Assembly: GCF_001854125.1 (NCBI RefSeq)
Contig: NZ_CP017715.1
Location: 2,356,001 to 2,420,000 of the forward strand
DNA: 64,000 bases
Reading direction: 5' to 3'
From: Marinobacter salinus
GTDB taxonomy: Bacteria; Pseudomonadota; Gammaproteobacteria; Pseudomonadales; Oleiphilaceae
Both the position numbers and the translations under genes were made by a program. This document shows positions 34,607 to 43,055 of the stretch, piece after piece. The notes under the pieces are model-generated. The model did not search any database. It saw only the letters and a list, made by a program, of their open reading frames with translations, and had not been told where the DNA came from. Position 1 is the stretch's first letter; the number at the start of each line of letters is the position of its first letter.

Positions 34607-35500
34607 ATGGCCAAAAGCTACACTGAACATGAGCACAAGATTGCATACGCATCAAAAGCTTGGCGTCACTACCAGTGGATATGCTCTGACGAATATGCGC
34701 AGCACGAGGAGGACCGACATATTCTCATCGCTGGAGGCAACTACACCGGAAGACCTCCAGTGCCACTTCAGAAACAAAAAGACCGAGCCCTGCATAGATA
34801 CGAAATCGCCCTTAACGAGCTTCGGGAGTACGAGCGAGATAAGCACCTCAAACACATGCCGGAAGAGGAGATAAAAATATTTGTCAAAGCCAAGGGGCAC
34901 GACAAAAAAGGTCGAAAGCGCGGTGGTCGAGCCATAGCTTTGCAAAAATACGTTCGTCGAATTCAGAGACAAGTTGAAGAGACGAAGAAAGCTCCCGATA
35001 GTGAGTTCAAACCTAGTGAAGGCCGGGGCCGACCAAAGATGAGCAGGGAGCAGAAGATAAAGCACTTTGAGCAGCTTATTCAGAAGGCCAAGAAAGAGCT
35101 TTCTGATGAGCATGAAAAGATGGATGACAAGGATCGCATCTGGCATGAGATGCACGATCACAAATCAGATAGACGACAACTCCGTCTTGCGGTGAGCGAT
35201 CCAGAAAACCCACAGAGCGAGCGAATTTGGGAACAGTACGGCACGATCGATGCGATCATGGAAGCCCTCGTAGACATCAATGCCAAAATTAGCCATCAAG
35301 AGGCTTTGATAAAGATGCTAGATGCCGGGATGTCTTTACCCAACGAGGCGCAAAGCAAGGATCTCGATAGCCCAGAAAGGCTTGAAGAGTACAGACGAGC
35401 ACTCGACCACATGATTAAAGAGCAGGTTAAAATCCAACAGCTCGAAGAGAAAGCTAAAGAGCTAGGGATTGATGTAAAAAAACTCAAAGACTTAATGTAG
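34607..35500 (+). CDS. Highly charged coiled-coil protein, unknown
   Basis: A protein of about 297 residues, very rich in Lys, Glu, Arg and His. It has a basic middle part (KGHDKKGRKRGGRAIALQKYVRRIQRQ, then EGRGRPKMSREQKIKHF), including an AT-hook-like GRGRPKM. Long coiled-coil helices follow, and it ends in QLEEKAKELGIDVKKLKDLM. DNA binding is likely from composition. It is divergent from mobC across the candidate oriT, so a relaxosome or partition role is possible but unproven. The start is uncertain: ATGs at 34598 and 34607 both follow GGAG at non-ideal spacing. Confidence 0.6.
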   Translation: MAKSYTEHEHKIAYASKAWRHYQWICSDEYAQHEEDRHILIAGGNYTGRPPVPLQKQKDRALHRYEIALNELREYERDKHLKHMPEEEIKIFVKAKGHDKKGRKRGGRAIALQKYVRRIQRQVEETKKAPDSEFKPSEGRGRPKMSREQKIKHFEQLIQKAKKELSDEHEKMDDKDRIWHEMHDHKSDRRQLRLAVSDPENPQSERIWEQYGTIDAIMEALVDINAKISHQEALIKMLDAGMSLPNEAQSKDLDSPERLEEYRRALDHMIKEQVKIQQLEEKAKELGIDVKKLKDLM

Positions 35501-35535
35501 TCCCCTTCGCCTTCGGCTCAGGGCAGAGCCCAGGG

Positions 35536-35961
35536 TTACTGCTTGCTTTGGAGCTTTTCTGAGCAAAATAGTGAAGCCTCTTTTAGAGTTGGGTCACTCA
35601 ATAAAACCGACTTAGTGCTACCAAAATATGGCGACCTTAGCGTCAGATCGCTTTGTGAAAATGCTTCGACTTCCAATTTCGTCCCGTCTTGAATATGGAT
35701 TTGGGCTGAGCTGTACTTGATCCTCTGTAATACGTCTGCAGATCCATACGAATAGCAGAACAAACCGTATCCATCCTGCTCCCACCTCATACTGACGAGA
35801 TAAGGTCCCATGTTGCCAGACCACAGCCCTACCATTTCTTTTGGTATAGTCTCTGGCTTCACTTGCACGAAGTTATTGTTTTGCATGTGATCGAGTGGCG
35901 TTTGGCAGCCGACAACGAGTAACGCACAAGTAAATCCAGCAACAGTCTTCAAAGTTTTCAT
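35536..35961 (-). CDS. Lipoprotein, unknown, 141 aa
   Basis: The signal peptide MKTLKTVAGFTCALLVVGC has a lipobox LVVGC, so Cys19 is lipidated. The mature part starts QTPLDHMQNNNFVQVKPETIPKEMVGLW and is mainly beta (GPYLVSMRWEQDGYGLFCYSYG). The ATG at 35961 follows AAGGA at ideal spacing. It forms a pair with the next lipoprotein gene upstream (29-nt gap), both next to the integrase at the element's end. Such small lipoproteins on mobile elements can change surface receptors or block superinfection, but there is no direct evidence here. Confidence 0.7.
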   Translation of the reverse strand: MKTLKTVAGFTCALLVVGCQTPLDHMQNNNFVQVKPETIPKEMVGLWSGNMGPYLVSMRWEQDGYGLFCYSYGSADVLQRIKYSSAQIHIQDGTKLEVEAFSQSDLTLRSPYFGSTKSVLLSDPTLKEASLFCSEKLQSKQ

Positions 35962-35990
35962 GAAAATCCTTTTCGGTATTGCCCGTAGGC

Positions 35991-36473
35991 CTACCAATCA
36001 TCCTGCTTGTCGTTAGCCATGTATGACTGATAAGACTTTGCAGTCTGCTCCAAGTCACGCTTCATGATCTCATAGGCCTCGCGGTAACTGGGGTCAATGC
36101 CAGCCACATCGCCCATCCGGAGAGGCTGGAAATTAGAAAACTGCAAGCGAGTTTTTCCATCTTTCACGTCGATGCCAAGATTATATTTGTAATGCCGCTC
36201 AAACAGACTCCACACTGCGGATCCAACACCTGTACCTTTTAACGTGCCGGTTTCTTGATCATCAAATGTAATTACCGCTTCTGCTGAATTGTAGGTTTCC
36301 GCCACCCAAAGACGCGACCTACTGTAAAGGTCATCCGCATCTTCACCAGGGAACTCATAAATGTAGGTGATGGGTTTCGATAGCTCTGATTGCGGAGTCT
36401 GTTCAAAACTCGCACACCCAGAGAGGAAAACAGCGGACAGCAGGGGTGCAATAATTACTCGCAGATTAAACAC
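35991..36473 (-). CDS. DUF4468-like lipoprotein, 160 aa
   Basis: The signal peptide MFNLRVIIAPLLSAVFLSGC ends in lipobox FLSGC (Cys20). The mature domain reads YIYEFPGEDADDLYSRSRLWVAETYNSAEAVITFDDQETGTLKGTG. This fits DUF4468 (a beta-alpha TBP-like fold), with its typical acidic start, W-x-A-E segment and D-x-E-T-G turn. It is the first gene of the two-gene lipoprotein operon. The host promoter is probably in the 118-bp gap behind the integrase 3' end. Confidence 0.75.
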   Translation of the reverse strand: MFNLRVIIAPLLSAVFLSGCASFEQTPQSELSKPITYIYEFPGEDADDLYSRSRLWVAETYNSAEAVITFDDQETGTLKGTGVGSAVWSLFERHYKYNLGIDVKDGKTRLQFSNFQPLRMGDVAGIDPSYREAYEIMKRDLEQTAKSYQSYMANDKQDDW

Positions 36474-36590
36474 GCTTAACCCTTCCTTGTCGTTTATTTC
36501 GGTACAGCCTAGCGCCCCACAGCCTCAAGGGCAATCGATCATCCAATCTGAATAAAAACAATACCCCTGGCGCTCCCCGAAGTATTCGTT

Positions 36591-37838
36591 TTATCCAAAA
36601 ACTCTGGAAACGGCCTCTTTACGATGATCATGTGTGAGATGCGCATATATGAGCGTCTGACTGATGTCTTCATGCCCCATCAGCTCTCTGATCGTGTTGA
36701 GATCAACACCGCCCAAAGCAAGGCGACTGGCGAAAGTGTGCCTGAAGTCATAGGGTCGAAAATTTGAGATCTTCGCAGCCTTGATGGCGCGAGTAACTGC
36801 GCGAGGCAATCGATCCATGACGCCTCCCATCTTACCTGGGAAGACTAGGCTGGTCTGCTGGCCATCCTTTGAGCGCTGCCATCGCTTTATCACCTGAACA
36901 GCTTCGCTGCTTAGTGGAATATGTCTCGTCCTTCCTGATTTTGCTATCGCACCTCTGACCGTCACAGTCCTATGTCGGAGGTCGATGTCTGGCCATTCAA
37001 TCTCCAAAAGCTCCTCTGGCCTAAGCCCCGTTTGGATCGCAAGCATGACGAGCGGGTAGATGTGGTCGCTGTAGACCTGCTCCGTGATTTCTGGCTTTAG
37101 CTTGTAGCCACGATCTCTCAGGAATTTATTGTGGTTCTCTCTACCCTGCCTGGCATCCGCTTCTCGGGCTTCCAAAACGGCCCTGAGTCGCTGCTCTTCT
37201 GCATCTGACAAGAAGCGAACCTTTTCCCTAGTATCCACTTTAAGTTGCTTCCATCCCTTTAACGGATTGGTTTTGATAACTTCATGCTCTGCGGCTTTGC
37301 TCAAGACAGACATAAGGATAGCGATGTCTTTGTTTATGGTTCGTGGACTAATCCCGGATTCAAGTCGCTGCTGTCTCCACTTACCAACCATTGCAAGATC
37401 AATCTTTGATAGCGACAGCTTGTACCAACCGCCAAAATGCAGCTCCAGTCTGCTGATGTCCTCTTCCGCACGCTTTCGCTCTGCCTTTCTCCAAGGCGTC
37501 CAGACGTCTTTTATAAAGGTGCCAAGCTGTCGCACCCTCTCAACTTCTGCTTTCCTTTTTGTTGCCTTCTTCTCAGCATTCAGGTCTTTACCATGAGCAA
37601 CTTCACCCGATTTTTTTCGAGCCACTTCACGTGCATCTGACAGTGAGACAGAGTCAGCAGGCCCAATTCTGTACTTGCTACGTCTCCCGCTCGTGTCCTT
37701 ATAGTCGAGATAGTAGACCTTTCCCCCAGTAGACCCGACTCGGATCAAGAGCCCTGGCAAAATTTCATCTCTGAAATCATACCGCTTTCCAGTGACCTCT
37801 AACTTATCGACGATTTTCTGCGTAAGTTTTGCCTTCAT
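36591..37838 (-). CDS. int: Tyrosine integrase, P4-like
   Basis: The 415-residue site-specific recombinase starts at MKAKLTQKIVDKLE, with AAGG upstream. The N-terminal DUF4102-like arm-binding domain (FRDEILPGLLIRVGSTGGKVYYLDY) is followed by a SAM-like core-binding domain, then the catalytic domain. Catalytic residues by pattern: Arg273 (QTGLRPEE), Lys300, Arg366 in PYDFRHTFAS, His389 (GHED) and Tyr398 (LIYAHL). The usual His of the HxxR box is Tyr363. It lies 330 bp from the intact tRNA-Met, with matching arm sites at both element ends, and is the obvious catalyst of this integration. The arm repeats overlap its promoter, suggesting self-control. Confidence 0.93.
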   Translation of the reverse strand: MKAKLTQKIVDKLEVTGKRYDFRDEILPGLLIRVGSTGGKVYYLDYKDTSGRRSKYRIGPADSVSLSDAREVARKKSGEVAHGKDLNAEKKATKRKAEVERVRQLGTFIKDVWTPWRKAERKRAEEDISRLELHFGGWYKLSLSKIDLAMVGKWRQQRLESGISPRTINKDIAILMSVLSKAAEHEVIKTNPLKGWKQLKVDTREKVRFLSDAEEQRLRAVLEAREADARQGRENHNKFLRDRGYKLKPEITEQVYSDHIYPLVMLAIQTGLRPEELLEIEWPDIDLRHRTVTVRGAIAKSGRTRHIPLSSEAVQVIKRWQRSKDGQQTSLVFPGKMGGVMDRLPRAVTRAIKAAKISNFRPYDFRHTFASRLALGGVDLNTIRELMGHEDISQTLIYAHLTHDHRKEAVSRVFG

Positions 37839-37855
37839 AGTTTCCCTTACCTTTC

Positions 37856-37922
37856 TGGGGTCCACATGGGGTCCATTTTATTCAACATTTCGGGAATAAC
37901 CACCTCTATTTTTGCGAGCAAA
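37856..37922. repeat. Right-end integrase arm sites
   Basis: Two TGGGGTCC copies at 37856 and 37867 (11 bp apart) and TTTTTGCGAGCAAA at 37909-37922. The same motifs are found near the left end at 19781-19819. They sit directly in front of the integrase start. The remaining DNA up to the tRNA (37923-38164) has no gene. Confidence 0.7.
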
Positions 37923-38164
37923 AGAAATATTGGGATCAATCAGAAAAAGAGAGGGGAAGCGCATTGCAGGGAAATAGAGGGAAGCCTACCCAATACTGTG
38001 TAGCGTCATTTAATTGCGACCAAAAATAACTTATTTCATTGATTGCAATACTAAAAATTGGGAGGCAGGACGCCGACCGACTACAACTCCGAGCTTCGAT
38101 CTGAGAGCTGTGCGATGCTCTGAATTCAGAGAATAACGCCAAAAATCGATATGAAAAGCGAAAT

Positions 38165-38241
38165 GGCAAGGTAGCTCAGTTGGTTAGAGCACAGCACTCA
38201 TAATGCTGGGGTCGGCGGTTCGACTCCGCCCCTTGCTACCA
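38165..38241 (+). tRNA. tRNA-Met (CAU), elongator type
   Basis: A 77-nt gene including encoded CCA. The acceptor GGCAAGG pairs with CCTTGCT (one G-U at the first pair). The D-arm is GCTC-AGTTGGTTA-GAGC, the anticodon stem-loop is CAGCA-CTCATAA-TGCTG with CAT, and the T arm is GGCGG-TTCGACT-CCGCC. The non-initiator acceptor pairing makes it elongator. Its anticodon-to-3'-end portion is the attachment core. The 5' half is on the element side of the core, so the element or a tandem tRNA duplication supplied it. Confidence 0.95.
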
Positions 38242-38247
38242 GTATTC
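38191..38247 (+). repeat. 57-bp attachment core, right copy inside tRNA-Met
   Basis: Identical to 19619-19675, extending from the anticodon stem to five bases past the CCA. Identity stops exactly after TATTC on the right and before the A of ACAGC on the left. It marks the right boundary of the mobilizable element. Confidence 0.9.
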
Positions 38248-38248
38248 G

Positions 38249-38284
38249 AAAAGGGCCACGGCTAACATCGTGGCCCTTTTTTTG
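38249..38284 (+). terminator. Terminator after tRNA-Met
   Basis: The stem AAAAGGGCCACG / CGTGGCCCTTTT with a loop of about 8 nt and a T-rich 3' side lies 8 nt past the tRNA. It also reads as a terminator in the minus direction because A residues precede the stem. Confidence 0.85.
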
Positions 38285-38406
38285 ATAGTCCCGCCCTGAA
38301 GTCGCTGCCAACTTCCACAACTATCCCTGCAAATGATGAAGCCCTGACGAAGCGGTCGGTCAAAGCCCTGGCTATTGCCGAGATACCGGTGCCTGAGCTG
38401 GCCCTG

Positions 38407-38598
38407 ATGCCTCTTCATATATTTATCGCTGATACCAGGAATGACTCCTTCCTCGAACAAGTCATCAAAGCATTTATCAAAGTCCCGCGAGACCGTTTGA
38501 TCCCTAAAAACCATTTTATAGGGAGACGGATCAAAAATTGGTGCAAAGCGAAAGACGTCATCTTGTGAGGGCCAGACTTCCCCCCCCGGGATGCTTTC
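38407..38598 (-). pseudogene. Possible C-terminal remnant of a family-3 solute-binding protein
   Basis: A minus-strand open frame without a start. It reads GEVWPSQDDVFRFAPIFDPSPYKMVFRD, then DFDKCFDDLFEEGVIPGISDKYMKRH. This resembles the tail of periplasmic amino-acid-type binding proteins (late P-x-Y-MVF strand, then an acidic helix and an I-x-x-I-x-x-KY ending). It overlaps the end of the chemoreceptor gene frame and runs into the tRNA terminator, so it is at best a fragment. Weak support; it could be chance. Confidence 0.25.
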
Positions 38599-38606
38599 TG
38601 GACTTG

Positions 38607-40247
38607 TCAGCCAGTGACTTTGAAGACCGAAATTCGGCCCTTCATTTCTGACGCGAGCTTTGCAAGTTCGTCACTGGCCTCGGAGGATTGCTTTGAGCCG
38701 GAAAAGTTCTGGCTAGCCAACTCGACGATGTGAGTGAGGTTTCCGCTCACTTGTTCTGCGGCCACAGACTGCTCTTCCGAGGCGCTGGCGATCTGCTCAC
38801 CCATTTGATGAATATGGTCAATGGCATCACCGATTGAGTTAACCGCTTCCGCAACCTCTTCACTCAATGACCGACTATTCTCCACCTGCGCCAGACCAGA
38901 CTGCATCGCAGTTACTGTTTCCTTACTCTCTACGATCAGGCTGTCGATGACACTGGCGATCTCGGCAGTTGAGGCCTGGGTTCTCTGTGCCAACGACCTG
39001 ACTTCGTCTGACACAACAGAAAAACCGCGACCGTGTTCGCCCGCCCTGGCTGCCTCGATCGCCGCGTTTAGTGCCAAGAGATTGGTCTGTTCCGCAATGC
39101 CGTTGATGACTTCCGTGACTTTCTGGATGTTTGCCGTTTTGGTTTCAAGTAATTCGATCTTCTCTGCAATCCTCTGCATTACCTCAGACAACCGATGCAG
39201 GGCCTCACGACCTTGCTCACCTTTAACGCGTCCCTGTACGCCCATTTCCTTGGCAGATCGAGCTGCGGACTGCGCTTCCTCTGCACTTCGGGCTACATCC
39301 GATGAGGCAGCGCTCATCTGATTCATCGCCGTCGCAACCTGGTCAGTCTGCTCTGACTGTGATTCGATATTTTTCAATGTGCTCGCATTGATGGACGACA
39401 ACTCCTCAGAGGCGGTAGCCACTTCATCGGAAACGCCCAATAGACGGCTAATCACCTGCTCAAACTCGTTCAGCATGTGATTCAATGCCTCGCCCAGCTG
39501 CGCCAGCTCGTCCGACCCCTCAACTTTCAGGCGACGACTCAAGTCCGACTGCTCTGACACCTCTTTCATAACCGCAACGGCCGAATAAATCGGTCGTGTA
39601 ATTGAAGCGATGATCAAAAGACTTGCAAGCAGCGTGAATACGACAGCGGCAAGCGCTACGCCCGGATATAAAACCTTCACCTGTTCATACAAGTTCCCCA
39701 CCGATTCCCGTTCTTGCGCCGCAACGTCCAGCTGCAAATTGATCAACTCTCCGATCTTGGCTGTTACCGGATCGATAACCTGATATAGAGGACCATCGAT
39801 TTCATCGAGCTGCCCCTTCGCATCCGCGGGAGCGTTTTTCAAAACGCTCTTGGCTTTACTGATCGCTTTATCTGCTTCCCGGAACAATGACTCAGCTTCC
39901 GCAACCAGCCTTTCCTCTTTCTCTGTCAGAAACGTCGAGGTATAGGTTTTCCAGCCCCGCTCGACGGCTGCCTCTGCCTTGACGACCTGAGCGTGGGCCT
40001 CATCAGGGCTGATAATGCCCGAGTTGGCCTTGTTTATTGCATCTATGACCAATACTGCATAGTCGTCTGATATGTTCTTGAGGTCCTTAAGCGGAACCAC
40101 GCGGTCGTTATAGATACTGGATACGCCCTGATTTATTTCGGAAAACACATTCAGGGCGTATATGGAAAGGCCGCCGATGACAGAAAGAGGGATGAATACG
40201 AGAACTGCGAGACGCAACTTCAAAGAAAAATTGCTCAGTGCCTTCAT
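38607..40247 (-). CDS. Methyl-accepting chemotaxis protein
   Basis: The 546-residue chemoreceptor has TM1 at about 10-32 and a periplasmic four-helix-bundle-like sensor (about 33-195, helical with few aromatic residues). TM2 is at about 197-217, then come HAMP ([19 protein letters not shown]) and the long signalling helices. The hairpin tip reads [46 protein letters not shown], matching the consensus. There is no C-terminal NWETF-type tether. The ligand is unknown. The gene is alone and convergent with tRNA-Met. Confidence 0.93.
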   Translation of the reverse strand: MKALSNFSLKLRLAVLVFIPLSVIGGLSIYALNVFSEINQGVSSIYNDRVVPLKDLKNISDDYAVLVIDAINKANSGIISPDEAHAQVVKAEAAVERGWKTYTSTFLTEKEERLVAEAESLFREADKAISKAKSVLKNAPADAKGQLDEIDGPLYQVIDPVTAKIGELINLQLDVAAQERESVGNLYEQVKVLYPGVALAAVVFTLLASLLIIASITRPIYSAVAVMKEVSEQSDLSRRLKVEGSDELAQLGEALNHMLNEFEQVISRLLGVSDEVATASEELSSINASTLKNIESQSEQTDQVATAMNQMSAASSDVARSAEEAQSAARSAKEMGVQGRVKGEQGREALHRLSEVMQRIAEKIELLETKTANIQKVTEVINGIAEQTNLLALNAAIEAARAGEHGRGFSVVSDEVRSLAQRTQASTAEIASVIDSLIVESKETVTAMQSGLAQVENSRSLSEEVAEAVNSIGDAIDHIHQMGEQIASASEEQSVAAEQVSGNLTHIVELASQNFSGSKQSSEASDELAKLASEMKGRISVFKVTG

Positions 40248-40602
40248 GGGACAAGAATCCGGGTGCTCGAAATCCGTTTCGGTGAATCAAATTTAGAATT
40301 TTATACAATCAAAGGCGACATATTTTAATGAATTTACCGCGTGTTTCAGCAATATTTTGTAAACCTGGCCATCGAAAGGCTCTGTTCAGCCCGTGGTTTT
40401 CGTGAAAACGCTATTGCTGGCAAAGACACATGCGCACTCTCTTGATACACGTTGTCGCACCAGGTCCCCGTTCTGCTTATCCTGTTATAGTGCCCCCAAA
40501 ATTGACTGCAAATTCCATTTTCTTGGACAACTGCCCCTCTGAGGACGACCTCATTGAATGAGGGCTTTTATGCGGGACGACCCGCTTTAGTGAATCGGGA
40601 TA
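40248..40602. other. Divergent promoter region between chemoreceptor and PACE gene
   Basis: About 355 bp with no gene. It carries the upstream region of the chemoreceptor (minus) and of the first efflux gene (plus). I see no clear operator or RNA feature. Confidence 0.4.
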
Positions 40603-41049
40603 ATGAGAACCACCAAAGACAGAATCCGGCAGGCAATCTCCTTCGAAGCCATCGGCATTATGTTTTCCGTTCCCCTGGCAGCCTTTACCTTCGACTTTGA
40701 TCTAGGTAAAACTGGTGCTCTGGGTATCGTAGGTGCAAGCCTGGCAACCATCTGGAACTATGTGTTCAATCTAGTGTTTGACCTCGGGCTGAAAAAGCTC
40801 AATGACTCTACCCAAAAATCCCTCAGGACACGGCTCCTGCATGCGATCAGTTTTGAGTTAGGTCTGATGGTGATGTTCCTGCCGATTATTGCTTGGTGGA
40901 TGGGGATCGGATTAGTCGACGCACTGATTGTCGATCTCGCCTTCATCGTCTTTTACCTGGTGTACACGTTCGTTTTCACCTGGTCTTATGACACGATTTT
41001 CCCGGACCCTGATGGCAAAGATGAACAGGTTACTGCGGATTCTGGATGA
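40603..41049 (+). CDS. PACE-family multidrug efflux protein
   Basis: The 148-residue inner-membrane protein has four predicted TM helices arranged as two repeated halves (the BTP domains). The first half has RIRQAISFEAIGIMFSVPLAAF with Glu15, the position known to be essential in AceI, and TIWNYVFNLVFD. The second half has RLLHAISFELGLMVMFLPIIAW and YTFVFTWSYD. PACE proteins export biocides such as chlorhexidine and polyamines using the proton gradient. It is followed 135 bp later by a diverged relative on the same strand. Confidence 0.88.
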   Translation: MRTTKDRIRQAISFEAIGIMFSVPLAAFTFDFDLGKTGALGIVGASLATIWNYVFNLVFDLGLKKLNDSTQKSLRTRLLHAISFELGLMVMFLPIIAWWMGIGLVDALIVDLAFIVFYLVYTFVFTWSYDTIFPDPDGKDEQVTADSG

Positions 41050-41184
41050 AGCGACGAGGAATCCGCCTGTTGGGCGGTTGTGGAATCCCTGAATTTCCGG
41101 CCCGCGACAACTAGAAGGCTTGTGTAACCATGCTATTCTGAAAAGGTAGCCATCAATTCCTGTGGCGATCTTTGGTCGTAAGCC

Positions 41185-41586
41185 ATGTTCGACAGCCTCC
41201 CCTCACAGCTTCGAACGATCGTGTTCGATATCTTTGGTATAGCGCTGGCCACCCCTGTCATTCTTCTGTTTGGCGGAATAACTGTTGCCCAGGCTTTCCT
41301 GTTTGCCGTTTCGGCAACAGTCTCTGCAAGGGTCTGGGATTACATCTACGAGCCAATATGGGGGCAAAATGCGAAAGATGCCTGGCAACGTTCGAAGAAA
41401 GGATGGATCAGCCGATTCATGAATTACCTGGGATTCGAAACAATCACCTTTTTGATGCTTATACCCTTGGCTCAGCACTTGCTCGGAATGCCCCTCATTC
41501 CCGCAATACTTTGCAGTTCACTGATGATCTTTTTATATGTTCTTTACTGGGCGGTTGTCGGCTGGGCTTTCCATTACCAGGACTGA
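41185..41586 (+). CDS. Divergent PACE-like membrane protein
   Basis: The 133-residue protein has four TM helices and the same two-half plan as the gene before it. Opening LRTIVFDIFGIALATPVILLF aligns with the PACE first half but has Asp15 in place of Glu15. ARVWDYIYEPIW replaces the WNY-x-x-N motif with WDY-x-x-E. The second half (RFMNYLGFETITFLMLIPLA, then YWAVVGWAFHYQD) keeps the FE pair. It may be a partner subunit or a paralogue with altered transport chemistry. Confidence 0.75.
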   Translation: MFDSLPSQLRTIVFDIFGIALATPVILLFGGITVAQAFLFAVSATVSARVWDYIYEPIWGQNAKDAWQRSKKGWISRFMNYLGFETITFLMLIPLAQHLLGMPLIPAILCSSLMIFLYVLYWAVVGWAFHYQD

Positions 41587-41707
41587 GGCGATAATCCACA
41601 CCCTCGAAACATTCCCCCTCAAGATCGGCAAGCCATGGTGCTGTTTGGAGGCGTGAAACGAAACCCGGAATACACTAAGCTCCGTCTTTTGTTTGCAGGA
41701 ATTGTCC

Positions 41708-42922
41708 ATGTCCGAACCAAGCATTGTTGCAGGTCTCTCCCTCGATCGGCTTGAGAATATCACCCGTCATATCGATGAGAATTACATCCGCCCAGGTAAG
41801 CTTCCCTGTGCGGTTACACTGGTTGCACGCCAAGGCAAAGTGGTTTGGACCAGGGCACAGGGCCTTATGGATGTGGAGCGCAACAAGCTGGCACAAAGGG
41901 ACACCATTTTCCGCATTTACTCCATGACCAAACCGGTCACGTCCATCGCCATGATGCAGCTCTATGAGCAAGGCCGCTTCTTGTTGGATGACCCCGTGCA
42001 CAAATACATTCCGGCCTGGAAAAATCTGCGAATTCTCAAGTCCGGTAGCTGGCCAAACTTTGAAACTGAGCCGTCGGCCACCACCATGACCATCCGGGAC
42101 CTGTTTACTCACATGTCGGGCCTGACTTACGGGTTCCTGAACCGGACCAACCTGGATGCCGCCTACCGGGAACTGAAGCTGGACGGAGGCGGGCACCTCA
42201 CTCTCAACAAATTGATAGAGCGGCTGAGTGAACTGCCCCTCGAGTTTTCCCCGGGCACCGCCTGGAACTATTCGGTTTCCACCGATGTATTGGGATACCT
42301 GGTCCAACTGCTGGCTGATAAACCCCTGGACGAGTATTTTCAGGAGCACATCTTCGGTCCACTAGGCATGGAAGATACCGGCTTTCAGGTGCGGGAAGAT
42401 CAATTGGCGCGCTTTGCCGCCTGCTACCTGCACCAGCCCGGCGACACCATGAAGCTGCAGGATGATCCGGAGCGGTCCCGATACCTGAGAACCCCCTCCT
42501 TCCTTTCCGGCGGGGGTGGCCTGGTGTCAACAGTGGACGATTACTACTGTTTCGCACAGGCACTGTGCCAAGGCGGCGAATTCCGCGGGCAGCGCATCAT
42601 CGGTCGCAAAACTCTGGAATTCATGAGACGTAATCATCTGCCTGGAAACCAGGATCTGCCTGCGCTCTCCATTGGCGCATTCAGCGAGACACCCTATGAG
42701 GGAAGTGGATTCGGCCTGGGCTTTTCAGTGAAAACCGACGTTGCGAGGTCCCTCACCAACGGTTCGGAGGGCGAATATGGCTGGGGCGGCCTTGCCAGCA
42801 CTAATTTCTTCGTGGACCCAGAAGAGGATATGGTGGTCATATTCATGACCCAGTTGATGCCATCCTCATCCTACGCCGTGCGCCAGGAACTCCGAGCACT
42901 GGTCCACGGCGCTCTGGTCTGA
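41708..42922 (+). CDS. Serine hydrolase, class C beta-lactamase/EstB-like
   Basis: The 404-residue cytoplasmic-looking esterase (no signal peptide). Catalytic Ser72-x-x-Lys75 lies in [20 protein letters not shown], and the Tyr188 motif in [17 protein letters not shown]. The late [25 protein letters not shown] matches the W-GG box of EstB-type carboxylesterases. It belongs to the beta-lactamase-related fold and most likely hydrolyses short-chain esters rather than antibiotics. The ATG at 41708 follows AGGAA; an upstream TTG is less likely. It is a lone gene. Confidence 0.88.
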   Translation: MSEPSIVAGLSLDRLENITRHIDENYIRPGKLPCAVTLVARQGKVVWTRAQGLMDVERNKLAQRDTIFRIYSMTKPVTSIAMMQLYEQGRFLLDDPVHKYIPAWKNLRILKSGSWPNFETEPSATTMTIRDLFTHMSGLTYGFLNRTNLDAAYRELKLDGGGHLTLNKLIERLSELPLEFSPGTAWNYSVSTDVLGYLVQLLADKPLDEYFQEHIFGPLGMEDTGFQVREDQLARFAACYLHQPGDTMKLQDDPERSRYLRTPSFLSGGGGLVSTVDDYYCFAQALCQGGEFRGQRIIGRKTLEFMRRNHLPGNQDLPALSIGAFSETPYEGSGFGLGFSVKTDVARSLTNGSEGEYGWGGLASTNFFVDPEEDMVVIFMTQLMPSSSYAVRQELRALVHGALV

Positions 42923-43055
42923 TACCGAAGGCTACTGATGGAGCCCCGGTACCCGGACAGTTTTCGATTCGGGACCTGTCCTACCGCCCCTTTCTCTGTG
43001 GCATACTGCGAAATACAACCAATAACACAAATGACCTTTTGGCAAGGATGTTGAG

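Larger units (their letters stand above)
19619..38247. mobile_element. Integrative mobilizable element with Hachiman defence cargo
   Basis: About 18.6 kb bounded by 57-bp direct repeats of the tRNA-Met 3' region. Matching arm-type sites lie just inside both ends: TTTTTGCGAGCAAA at 19781 and 37909, and TGGGGTCC pairs at 19801/19812 and 37856/37867. Gene content fits a mobilizable, plasmid-like integrated element: tyrosine integrase at the right end, relaxase and MobC-like gene, a replication helicase and tandem palindromic repeats. Cargo includes a HamA/HamB pair, a HEPN-like gene, a DUF3800 gene, an orphan antitoxin and two lipoproteins. No type IV secretion or coupling protein gene is present, so transfer would need a helper. 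Confidence 0.85.

Noticed and set aside
41708..42922. Beta-lactamase resistance gene
   Set aside because: It has SxxK and YxS-type motifs but no signal peptide, and its C-terminal box matches EstB-type esterases, so antibiotic resistance is not supported.
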